8,635 bases of DNA. It comes from Chloroflexota bacterium (lineage in GTDB: Bacteria > Chloroflexota > Anaerolineae > Anaerolineales > UBA11657). The notes beneath the pieces were generated by a model. That model did not search any database, was not told where the DNA came from, and saw nothing but the letters and a program-made list of their open reading frames with translations. Numbering within the stretch: the stretch's first letter is position 1; each line of letters starts with the position of its first letter. The stretch spans positions 1-8,635 of the forward strand of contig QWRL01000061.1 of NCBI GenBank assembly GCA_003670425.1. The letters are read 5' to 3'. The translations under genes were made by a program, and so were the position numbers. Shown here one piece after another: positions 1-5,968 of this stretch.

Positions 1-97
1 AAGACTGAGGACTGATAATAGCTCCCTTTTTCGAGCCAATGCCCATTTTAATGCTCCCGCAGCGCCGATTTGTGTGGGCAAACATGGTGCCACTTCC
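1..97. other. Upstream flank, no gene recognised
   Basis: No convincing gene is seen in these bases. Frame 2 is open from the window edge to a TAG at 107-109, but the encoded stretch (about 35 residues) resembles nothing I recognise and runs through the -35 element. It could be the tail of an upstream gene, but this is weakly supported. A small imperfect direct repeat (AATGCCC at 38-44, AATGCTCCC at 50-58) lies upstream of the promoter. It is too short to call an operator. Confidence 0.4.
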
Positions 98-127
98 TTG
101 ACAACCTAGCCTGCTGTCCGGTAAAAT
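98..127 (+). promoter_or_regulatory. Sigma70-type promoter of the ilv-leu operon
   Basis: A perfect -35 hexamer TTGACA (98-103) is followed after 18 bp by TAAAAT (122-127), which matches five of six bases of the -10 consensus. Transcription would start near 133-136, only about 6-9 nt ahead of the leader-peptide ATG at 142. The position, directly before the leader ORF and attenuator, fits a single promoter driving the whole operon. No other promoter of similar quality was seen before the later genes. The start site is inferred from hexamer spacing. Confidence 0.75.
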
Positions 128-141
128 TGAATAAGTTAGCC

Positions 142-243
142 ATGCTGTACACGTTGTTGGTACTTGTCCCCGTAATTTTGCTTCTCGTAATTGAGAAGCC
201 TTTGCTGTTTGGGACGGCAGCGGTTCGGTCGACGCGCAGATAA
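142..243 (+). CDS. BCAA-rich leader peptide of the ilv-leu operon (attenuator leader)
   Basis: This 33-codon ORF runs ATG 142 to TAA 241-243. Sixteen of its 33 residues are branched-chain (9 Leu, 5 Val, 2 Ile). Residues 5-17 read LLVLVPVILLLVI, 12 of 13 being Leu, Val or Ile. The tail (residues 18-33) is ordinary and ends in Arg-Ser-Thr-Arg-Arg. The composition, the position between a strong promoter and an intrinsic terminator, and the BCAA operon downstream match the leader peptides that control ilv operons by ribosome stalling in enterobacteria. The peptide probably has no function of its own; translation of its Leu/Val/Ile codons measures charged tRNA. Its codons are TTG, CTT, GTA and ATT-rich, unlike the CTG/GTG-dominated genes below. 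No Shine-Dalgarno precedes it, and the predicted 5' UTR is only about 6-9 nt, so initiation may be near-leaderless. A TTG start at 127 is in frame but lies in the -10 element. Confidence 0.85.
   Translation: MLYTLLVLVPVILLLVIEKPLLFGTAAVRSTRR
180..199 (+). promoter_or_regulatory. Leader hairpin (candidate pause or 1:2 structure)
   Basis: GCTTCTC (180-186) and GAGAAGC (193-199) form a perfect 7-bp stem with a 6-nt loop, GTAATT. It lies inside the leader ORF, over codons 13-20, at the end of the BCAA run. In known ilv attenuators a hairpin at this place pauses RNA polymerase until the ribosome arrives. A ribosome stalled on codons 12-17 would melt it. The pairing is directly visible; its function is inferred. 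Confidence 0.6.
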
Positions 244-284
244 CGACCAGCCACTAACCTGCAGGAAAATTGCAGAAGCCGCCC
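211..284 (+). promoter_or_regulatory. Candidate antiterminator pairing
   Basis: GGGACGGC (211-218), in the last third of the leader ORF, can pair with GCCGCCC (278-284), the core of the terminator 5' arm. This gives seven G-C pairs with A214 bulged. An alternative is GCGGTTC (220-226) with 275-282, with one bulge. A ribosome stalled in the BCAA codons (up to about 192) leaves 211-218 free, so this pairing would block the terminator. A ribosome that reaches the stop at 241 covers 211-218 and lets the terminator fold. The complementarity is visible in the sequence; the switching model is inferred from known ilv and trp attenuators. Confidence 0.55.
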
Positions 285-309
285 TGAACAAGGGGCGGCT
301 TCTTTGTTT
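274..309 (+). terminator. Rho-independent attenuator terminator
   Basis: AGAAGCCGCCC (274-284) and GGGCGGCTTCT (293-303) form a perfect 11-bp stem with an 8-nt loop (285-292), followed by the T-rich run TTTGTTT (303-309). It lies 30 nt after the leader-peptide stop and 47 nt before the first structural gene. It would therefore terminate transcripts before the operon unless it is prevented from folding. An intrinsic terminator between a strong promoter and its own operon is best read as an attenuator. Confidence 0.88.
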
Positions 310-340
310 ATTGCAACTGTGGCAGCCAGCGTGCGGCCGC

Positions 341-347
341 AAGGGGG
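341..347 (+). promoter_or_regulatory. Ribosome binding site of the CBS protein gene
   Basis: The purine run AAGGGGG lies 8 nt before ATG 356. It decides the start: the same frame is open further upstream to an ATG at 191, but that reading would run through the leader ORF and the terminator hairpin. Confidence 0.75.
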
Positions 348-355
348 AAATCGAA

Positions 356-757
356 ATGCATACAGCTCAAGATGTAATGAGCAGCCCGTTGATTATGACC
401 GACGCGCAGGCCACAGTGGCCGAGGCCGTGGGCGTCATGCGCCGGCACCATGTATCCAGCCTGCTGGTGCGGCCCACGGGCAGTGCCAAACACTACGGCA
501 TTATCACCAAGCGCGATGTGGTGACGAAGCTTGTGGCGCATAACATTGACCTGCATAGCGTGGCGGTGGCGGACGTAATGAGTGCGCCGATTGCCACAGT
601 GGCGCCGGATTGTACGCTTGTGGAATGTTCGCGCATTATGAGCGAGAAAAACATCCGGCGCCTGCCCGTGTTTGTGGGCAGTACGCCGGTTGGAATTGTG
701 AGTGATACGGATATCTTTGCTGCGGTGGAAGAAAGCGGCTGGGGCAACCCGGCCTAG
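356..757 (+). CDS. Tandem CBS-domain protein
   Basis: A 133-residue protein composed almost wholly of two CBS domains (about residues 5-60 and 70-128). Each begins with a V-M-S-x-P motif (residues 7-11 and 74-78) and ends with the G-I-x-T/S-x-x-D signature: GIITKRD with T51 and D54, and GIVSDTD with S116 and D119. In the family these residues contact the ribose or phosphate of bound adenine nucleotides, so the Bateman module looks binding-competent. There is no enzyme or DNA-binding domain, no signal peptide and no membrane segment; it should be a soluble cytoplasmic sensor or regulator. It is the first gene after the attenuator, 30 nt before ilvB, so it should be co-regulated with BCAA synthesis. 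The ligand and partner cannot be read from the sequence. A link to acetohydroxyacid synthase is conceivable but unproven. Confidence 0.9.
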   Translation: MHTAQDVMSSPLIMTDAQATVAEAVGVMRRHHVSSLLVRPTGSAKHYGIITKRDVVTKLVAHNIDLHSVAVADVMSAPIATVAPDCTLVECSRIMSEKNIRRLPVFVGSTPVGIVSDTDIFAAVEESGWGNPA

Positions 758-787
758 CCCAATCTATTATCCAAAAGGACGATTGCA

Positions 788-2527
788 ATGACAAAACTTA
801 CCGGTGCGCAAATGATCTGGGAATGCTTGACGCTAGAGGGCGTCGAAGTTGTATTCGGGTATCCCGGCGGCGCCATCCTGCCCACATACGATGCCATGCT
901 GGGCTACAAGATCCACCACGTGCTGGTGCGCCATGAACAGGGTGCTACGCACATGGCTGACGGCTACGCGCGCGCTTCCGGCAAAGTGGGCGTGGCGATT
1001 GCCACCTCCGGGCCGGGCGCCACAAACATGGTTACGGGCATTGCCACGGCCATGATGGACTCGGTGCCGATTGTTTGCATCACTGGCCAGGTGGGCAGCA
1101 AGGCCATCGGCTCGGATGCGTTTCAAGAAACGGATGTGACCGGCGTGACACTGCCCATTACCAAGCACAACTATCTTGTCACACGCACGGAAGACATTCC
1201 GCGCGCCATCAAAGAAGCTTTCTTCATTGCGCGCAGCGGACGCCAGGGGCCGGTGTTGGTGGACATTACCAAGGATGCACAGCAAGGCAGCGCCGAATTT
1301 GTTTGGGAGGTCGGTCCCCTGCGCCTGCCCGGCTACCGGCCGGACTTGCGCACACTGCCGAGCGAGCTGGAGCGCGCGCTGCATTTGATCAACAATGCCG
1401 AGCGGCCGCTGATCCTTGCGGGCCACGGCATCATCTCTGCCGGCGCCCGCGCGCAAGTGCTGGAGTTTGCCGAGCGCGCGCAAGTGCCGATTGCCATGAC
1501 GCTGCTGGGCCTTGGCGGCATTCCCGCCAGCCATGGCCTCAACCTTGGCATGATGGGCATGCACGGCGAGGCTTACGTCAACAGCGCCATCCAGCAGGCA
1601 GATTTGCTGCTTGCTTTTGGCATGCGCTTTGATGACCGCGTCACCGGCAACCTGAAAACATACGCCGTCAATGCGCGCAAGATCCATATTGACATTGACT
1701 CCTCTGAGCTGAACAAAAATGTGCGCGTGGATGTGGGGCTGGTGGGTGACCTGCGCGATGTGCTGCAGGAGCTGCTGCCGGGTGTGCAAAGTGCCGACCA
1801 CAGCGCATGGCTTGACCATATTGATTCAATGAAGGGCGATTTGGCAGTACGCGACATCCAGTCGCTGCCAGACACCGGCCACCTGTATGCGGCACACGTC
1901 ATAAACGACATCTGGCGCCTGACCAAGGGCAATGCGATTGTGGTGACAGATGTGGGTCAGCATCAGATGTGGGAGGCGCAGTATTACAAGCACGATCACG
2001 AGCGTACGCTGATCACCTCAGGCGGGCTGGGAACCATGGGCTTTGCGCTGCCGGCTGCCATCGGTGCAAAGTTTGCCTGCCCGGACCGCGAGGTTTGGGT
2101 GGTGGCGGGGGACGGCGGTTTCCAGATGACGATGGCCGAGCTGGCCACCATCAAACAGGAAAAGATCAAACTCAACATCGCCATCATTAACAACTTCTAT
2201 TTGGGAATGGTGCGCCAATGGCAGGAGTTCTTTTATGAGAAGCGCTCTGCAGCCCCGCCGCTGCTGGGCCCGGACTTTGTGAAGCTGGCCGAGGCATTTG
2301 GGTTGCGCGGCCTGCGCATCAAACAGCGCGCTGAGCTGCAGGGGCTGGTGGAAGAGGCGCGCGCTGACTCCGGCACTGTGGTAATTGACTTTCAAGTGGA
2401 GCAGGAGGACAGCGTCTTCCCAATGGTGCCGGCCGGCGCCGACTTGGACAAGATGATCCGGCGCCCAGCACGGGATGTGCTGATTGAAACTGGAGCGGAC
2501 GCCGATGAGTGGGAACTTGGTGCGTAA
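788..2527 (+). CDS. ilvB: Acetohydroxyacid (acetolactate) synthase, large catalytic subunit
   Basis: This ThDP-, FAD- and Mg-dependent enzyme condenses two pyruvates to 2-acetolactate (Val/Leu) or pyruvate with 2-oxobutyrate to 2-aceto-2-hydroxybutyrate (Ile). The 579 residues match the usual length of the biosynthetic form. The N-terminal ThDP-binding domain has GYPGGAILP (24-32) and the ThDP-activating Glu50 in RHEQGA. SGPGATN (74-80) and FQETD (112-116) follow. The middle domain, about 190-330, corresponds to the FAD region. The C-terminal domain has SGGLGTMGFALPAAIGA (411-427) and the ThDP/Mg motif GDG (441-443) to NN (468-469). YLGMVRQWQ follows, with Trp478 at the site of herbicide resistance in homologues. 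The FAD-region and QWQ features separate it from catabolic AlsS. AAAAGGA lies 8 nt before the ATG. Its regulatory subunit ilvN follows after 30 nt. Confidence 0.97.
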   Translation: MTKLTGAQMIWECLTLEGVEVVFGYPGGAILPTYDAMLGYKIHHVLVRHEQGATHMADGYARASGKVGVAIATSGPGATNMVTGIATAMMDSVPIVCITGQVGSKAIGSDAFQETDVTGVTLPITKHNYLVTRTEDIPRAIKEAFFIARSGRQGPVLVDITKDAQQGSAEFVWEVGPLRLPGYRPDLRTLPSELERALHLINNAERPLILAGHGIISAGARAQVLEFAERAQVPIAMTLLGLGGIPASHGLNLGMMGMHGEAYVNSAIQQADLLLAFGMRFDDRVTGNLKTYAVNARKIHIDIDSSELNKNVRVDVGLVGDLRDVLQELLPGVQSADHSAWLDHIDSMKGDLAVRDIQSLPDTGHLYAAHVINDIWRLTKGNAIVVTDVGQHQMWEAQYYKHDHERTLITSGGLGTMGFALPAAIGAKFACPDREVWVVAGDGGFQMTMAELATIKQEKIKLNIAIINNFYLGMVRQWQEFFYEKRSAAPPLLGPDFVKLAEAFGLRGLRIKQRAELQGLVEEARADSGTVVIDFQVEQEDSVFPMVPAGADLDKMIRRPARDVLIETGADADEWELGA

Positions 2528-2557
2528 GCGGCCGGCTGGCGGCCCAATGGAGGAAAC

Positions 2558-3124
2558 ATGGCACACACTTTGATCGCCTATGTAGAGGACAAACCGGGCG
2601 TGCTGAACCGCGTGGCTTCACTGTTTCGGCGGCGTGCGTTTAATATTGTGTCGCTCACTGTGGGGCGCACCGAACAAGCGGGCGTCTCGCGCATGACAAT
2701 TGTGGTGGACACGGACGAGCTGGGCGCGCGCCGCGCAGAGGCCAACCTGTACAAGCTGGTGAACGTGTTGCGCGTTGATGATGTGACCAACAAGCCTGCT
2801 GTGGTGCGTGAGCTGGTGCTGGTGAAGCTGGGCGTCACCGCGGAGCAGCGCACCGCCGTACTGCAGCTGGTGAATGTGTTTCGCGCGCGTGTGGTCGACA
2901 TTTCGGCTGAAGCCATGATTACCGAAATCACCGGCTCACAAGACAAGGTGGAGAGTTTCATTGAAACCATGCGCGCCTTCCATATTATTTCTGTGGCGCG
3001 CACGGGCTTGATTGCAATGGTGCGCGGCGGCGGCAAGATCAGTGCCAATCCGCCGCTGGTGGCGGCGCAGCTGCCGGAGAATGGTGCGGCAGAAGACACC
3101 GCCGGACTGTCAATGTCTGTATAA
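2558..3124 (+). CDS. ilvN: Acetohydroxyacid synthase, small regulatory subunit
   Basis: The 188-residue partner of IlvB activates the catalytic subunit and, in the family, confers feedback inhibition by valine or other BCAAs. An N-terminal ACT domain spans about residues 4-76, with VEDKPGVLNRVASLFRRR (9-26) forming the ligand-loop and first-helix region. The C-terminal ALS small-subunit domain (about 83-157) includes RELVLVKLG and ends near ARTGLIAMVRG. About 30 further residues form a polar tail without a recognised motif, making it slightly longer than the common 160-175 residues. This is the long ilvN/ilvH type, not the short ilvM type. GGAGG sits 4 nt before the ATG. The order and the 30-nt spacing from ilvB indicate co-transcription and co-assembly. 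Confidence 0.96.
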   Translation: MAHTLIAYVEDKPGVLNRVASLFRRRAFNIVSLTVGRTEQAGVSRMTIVVDTDELGARRAEANLYKLVNVLRVDDVTNKPAVVRELVLVKLGVTAEQRTAVLQLVNVFRARVVDISAEAMITEITGSQDKVESFIETMRAFHIISVARTGLIAMVRGGGKISANPPLVAAQLPENGAAEDTAGLSMSV

Positions 3125-3131
3125 TTCGCGG

Positions 3132-3159
3132 GCGCTTGTGCATAGCAACAAGCAAGCGC
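3132..3159 (+). repeat. Inverted repeat in the ilvN-ilvC gap
   Basis: GCGCTTG (3132-3138) and CAAGCGC (3153-3159) form a 7-bp stem with a 14-nt loop. A competing inner stem pairs GCTTGT (3134-3139) with ACAAGC (3148-3153). No T-run follows, so it is not an intrinsic terminator. It fills much of the 80-nt gap, the longest in the operon, and could act as an mRNA processing or stability element. Confidence 0.4.
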
Positions 3160-3194
3160 AAAAATTCAGGGCGTACAAGTGACGCAAAAATAAA

Positions 3195-3200
3195 CGGAGT
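3195..3200 (+). promoter_or_regulatory. Ribosome binding site of ilvC
   Basis: CGGAGT lies just before ATG 3205 and fixes the start there. An in-frame ATG at 3136 would add 23 residues unlike any ketol-acid reductoisomerase N-terminus and would overlap the intergenic hairpin. Confidence 0.7.
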
Positions 3201-3204
3201 AATC

Positions 3205-4218
3205 ATGGCAGTAATTTTCTACGACAAGGATGCGAAGCCCGCGCTGATCAAGGCCGCCAAGGTGGCGGTGGTGGGCTATGGTTCGCAGGGGCATGCACAC
3301 GCGCAAAATTTGCGCGACAACGGCGTGGCGGTGAAGGTGGGCCTGCACGCCGGCAGCAAGAGCCGCGCCAAGGCCGAAGCTGACGGCTTCACGGTCTTGC
3401 CGGTGGCGGATGCCGTCAAGTGGGCAGATGTCATCATGCTGCTGGCACCTGACACCACGCAGCCTGCCATCTACAGCGACCACATTGCACCGCACCTCAA
3501 GCCGGGCAAGACGCTCATGTTTGGGCACGGCTTCAACATTCGTTACGGCACGATTGTGCCGCCCAAGGATATTGATGTAAGCATGGTGGCGCCCAAGGCG
3601 CCGGGGCACCGCGTGCGCGAAACGTTTCAGGAGGGTGGCTGCACGCCGGCCCTGCTCGCCGTGCATCAGGATGCATCCGGCAAGGCGCACGACAACGCCG
3701 TGTCCTATGCGTGGGGGCTGGGCGTAACGCGCGCGGGCCTGCTGCAGACTACGTTCACGGAGGAGACCGAGACCGACTTGTTTGGCGAGCAGAGCATTTT
3801 GTGCGGCGGCGTGAGCGCGCTGGTAAAAGCCGGGTTTGAGACGCTGGTGAAAGCCGGCTACCAGCCCGAGGTTGCGTATTTTGAGTGCATGCACGAGCTG
3901 AAGCTGATTGTGGACTTGATGTACCGCGGCGGCCTCAACTACATGCGCTACTCCGTGTCCGACACTGCCGAGCACGGCGACTATGTTGCCGGCCCGCGCA
4001 TCGTAACGGAGGAGACTTATGGCGCGATGGCCGGGATCCTCAAGGATATTCAGGATGGCACGTATGCCCGCAACTGGATTGACGAGAACAAAAACGGCCG
4101 GCCCACATTCACTGATACGCGCAAACGCGAGCAGACGCACATGATTGAAGAAGTGGGTGCGCGCTTGCGCGAGATGATGCCGTTCCTAAACCCGGTAACC
4201 ATCAAGCCCGGCGAGTGA
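3205..4218 (+). CDS. ilvC: Ketol-acid reductoisomerase (class I, NADP+)
   Basis: The enzyme isomerises and reduces acetolactate or acetohydroxybutyrate to the 2,3-dihydroxy acid, the second common step of BCAA synthesis. The 337-residue length matches class I (short) enzymes. The N-terminal Rossmann domain has VGYGSQGHAHAQNLRDNG (23-40). The cofactor-specificity loop is LHAGSKS (47-53); Ser51 and Ser53 suggest NADPH. Catalytic-site residues include His108 (GHGFNI) and Lys131 (APKAPGH). The C-terminal helical knotted domain carries the expected metal ligands Asp191 and Glu195 (DLFGEQ), and Glu227 and Glu231 (ECMHELK), plus Ser252 (YSVSDTAE) for the substrate. The loop normally reads L-R-x-G-S; here the Arg is His48, which could change cofactor affinity. 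It lies 80 nt after ilvN. Confidence 0.97.
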   Translation: MAVIFYDKDAKPALIKAAKVAVVGYGSQGHAHAQNLRDNGVAVKVGLHAGSKSRAKAEADGFTVLPVADAVKWADVIMLLAPDTTQPAIYSDHIAPHLKPGKTLMFGHGFNIRYGTIVPPKDIDVSMVAPKAPGHRVRETFQEGGCTPALLAVHQDASGKAHDNAVSYAWGLGVTRAGLLQTTFTEETETDLFGEQSILCGGVSALVKAGFETLVKAGYQPEVAYFECMHELKLIVDLMYRGGLNYMRYSVSDTAEHGDYVAGPRIVTEETYGAMAGILKDIQDGTYARNWIDENKNGRPTFTDTRKREQTHMIEEVGARLREMMPFLNPVTIKPGE

Positions 4219-4221
4219 GCT

Positions 4222-4246
4222 GCCAGCCCGCGGGCGCCCGGCTGGC
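4222..4246 (+). repeat. GC-rich inverted repeat in the ilvC-leuA gap
   Basis: GCCAGCC (4222-4228) and GGCTGGC (4240-4246) form a perfect 7-bp stem with an 11-nt loop that itself contains the palindrome GGGCGCCC (4232-4239). It begins 4 nt after the ilvC stop. No T-run follows, so full intrinsic termination is unlikely. An mRNA 3'-end stabiliser or processing site at the ilv-leu boundary is possible. Confidence 0.4.
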
Positions 4247-4273
4247 GCAGGCCCCGCGGACATCAACCACGCC

Positions 4274-5944
4274 ATGAGCAATTACGTCCGCATCTTTGAC
4301 ACCACGCTGCGCGACGGCGAGCAGTCGCCGGGTGCCACGCTCACCAGCAGCGAAAAAGTGGAAATTGCGCGTCAGCTGGCACGGCTGGGCGTCGACATAA
4401 TCGAAGCTGGCTTTCCGGCTGCGTATCCGGATGATTCGGCCGGCGGGCGGCTGGTTGCCGGGCAAGTGGGCGGCGAAGAGAATGTGCGCAAGTGGGCGCC
4501 GGAGGGCGTGCGCGCGCCCATCATTTGCGGGCTGGCGCGCGCATCGACCGCAGACATCGACAAAGCGTGGGAAGCGGTGCGCACGGCTGACCGGCCGCGC
4601 ATCCACACCTTCCTTGCCACCTCCGAGATTCATATGAAGCACAAGCTGCGCCTCGATCCGGAGGAAGTGGTGGAGCGCACCCGCGACATGGTGGCATACG
4701 CGCGTTCGCTGTGCGCCGACGTGGAGTTCAGCCCCGAAGATGCGGGGCGCAGCAACCCGGACTTTTTGTACGTTGTGCTGGCCGAGGCGATTAAGGCGGG
4801 CGCGACCACACTGAACATTCCCGACACCGTGGGCTACACGCTGCCCACTGAGTTTGGCGCGCTGATTGCGGGCATCATCCAAAACACACCCGGCATTGCG
4901 GGCGTCACAGTGTCCGTGCACTGCCATGACGACTTGGGGCTGGCAACAGCCAACACGCTGGCGGGCATTGCTGCCGGTGCGCGCCAGGCGGAAGTTACGC
5001 TCAACGGCATTGGCGAGCGCGCCGGCAACACCTCACTCGAAGAGGTGGTGATGGCGCTGCACACACGCCGGCCGATTTTCAAGCTGGATTGCGGCGTGCG
5101 CACCGAGCAGATCACCAGCAGCAGCCGCATGGTGAGCCAGTACACCGGCATCGTAGTGCAGCCCAACAAGGCAATTGTGGGCGCCAATGCGTTTGCGCAT
5201 GAAGCCGGCATTCATCAGGACGGAATGCTCAAGCACAACCTCACATATGAGATCATGCAGCCCGAGACGGTGGGGCTCTCACAGTCCCGGCTGGTGCTGG
5301 GCAAGCATTCCGGGCGCGCTGCACTGCGCGCACGCCTGCTGGAGATGGGCTACGAGCTGACGGACGAAAACCTTGGCGAGGTTTTCAACCGCTTCAAGCG
5401 CGTGGCTGACAAAAAGAAAAATGTCACCGAGGCGGACCTGCAGGCACTGGTGAAAGATGAGCTGTACCAGCCGCGCGAAATTTTTCATTTGGAAGATATG
5501 CAGGTGGTGTGCGGCACACTGGGCATGCCAACTGCAACGGTGCGCATGCGCGGCCCGGACGGCGCCAGCGTGGTGCGCGCTGCAATGGGCACCGGCCCGG
5601 TGGACGCCTGCTACAAGGCAATCGATGAAATCATGTGCCTGCCCAACAAGCTGCTGGAGTACAACCTGCACGCTGTCACGGAGGGCATTGATGCCCTCGG
5701 CGAGGTTTCCGTGCGCATTCAGGTGGACGCGCGCGAAGTGGCTGCGCCGCAGCGTCTCTCGCCGCAGCACGAGCAGCTTGGGCATCGCGTCTTTGGCGGG
5801 CATGGCGCCAGCACGGACACAATTGTGGCCGGCGCGCGTGCCTATGTAAACGCAATCAACAAGGCCATGGCTGCGCTGGGCATGCACAGTGACCAGCAAG
5901 CGCCGACTGCAGCGCTTTCGCCGGCAGCCGGGCCAGCAGCCTGA
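4274..5944 (+). CDS. leuA: 2-isopropylmalate synthase
   Basis: The enzyme condenses 2-oxoisovalerate with acetyl-CoA, the first committed step of leucine synthesis. The 556-residue protein has an N-terminal DRE-TIM barrel (about 5-275) with FDTTLRDGEQSPG (8-20), including metal ligand Asp9 and catalytic Arg13. Metal ligands His216 and His218 lie in HCHDD, and Asn252 lies in GNTSLEE. The subdomain has GKHSGR (343-348). The C-terminal LeuA allosteric (leucine-binding) domain spans about 400-535. That domain and the SPG motif distinguish it from the citramalate synthase downstream. Compared with the 523-residue E. coli enzyme it has a short insertion near residues 67-82, and a 17-residue Ala/Pro-rich tail. 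It starts 56 nt after the ilvC stop without a visible Shine-Dalgarno; the ATG is chosen because the DTTLRDG motif follows directly. Confidence 0.96.
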   Translation: MSNYVRIFDTTLRDGEQSPGATLTSSEKVEIARQLARLGVDIIEAGFPAAYPDDSAGGRLVAGQVGGEENVRKWAPEGVRAPIICGLARASTADIDKAWEAVRTADRPRIHTFLATSEIHMKHKLRLDPEEVVERTRDMVAYARSLCADVEFSPEDAGRSNPDFLYVVLAEAIKAGATTLNIPDTVGYTLPTEFGALIAGIIQNTPGIAGVTVSVHCHDDLGLATANTLAGIAAGARQAEVTLNGIGERAGNTSLEEVVMALHTRRPIFKLDCGVRTEQITSSSRMVSQYTGIVVQPNKAIVGANAFAHEAGIHQDGMLKHNLTYEIMQPETVGLSQSRLVLGKHSGRAALRARLLEMGYELTDENLGEVFNRFKRVADKKKNVTEADLQALVKDELYQPREIFHLEDMQVVCGTLGMPTATVRMRGPDGASVVRAAMGTGPVDACYKAIDEIMCLPNKLLEYNLHAVTEGIDALGEVSVRIQVDAREVAAPQRLSPQHEQLGHRVFGGHGASTDTIVAGARAYVNAINKAMAALGMHSDQQAPTAALSPAAGPAA

Positions 5945-5968
5945 AACCAGCCCGCCAACTTACAACCA

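Noticed and set aside
332..341. 10-bp palindrome TGCGGCCGCA before the CBS gene
   Set aside because: There is no loop to form a hairpin and no known operator match. It is likely chance in GC-rich DNA.
191..355. N-terminal extension of the CBS protein to ATG 191
   Set aside because: It would run through the leader ORF and terminator hairpin. The Shine-Dalgarno at 341-347 and the CBS domain boundary support ATG 356.
1..355. T-box riboswitch as the operon leader
   Set aside because: No T-box consensus sequence (AGGGTGGNACCGCG-like) is present before the terminator. A translated BCAA-rich ORF explains the region better.
833..1819. 328-codon open frame on the minus strand opposite ilvB
   Set aside because: It lies wholly inside ilvB, has a Cys/His/Arg-rich composition typical of antisense frames in GC-rich genes, and shows no recognisable domain.
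3136..3204. Upstream in-frame ATG for ilvC
   Set aside because: It adds 23 residues not found in the family, has no ribosome site and overlaps the intergenic inverted repeat.
3166..4140. 324-codon minus-strand open frame opposite ilvC
   Set aside because: Antisense shadow of a well-supported gene, without family motifs or a credible ribosome site.
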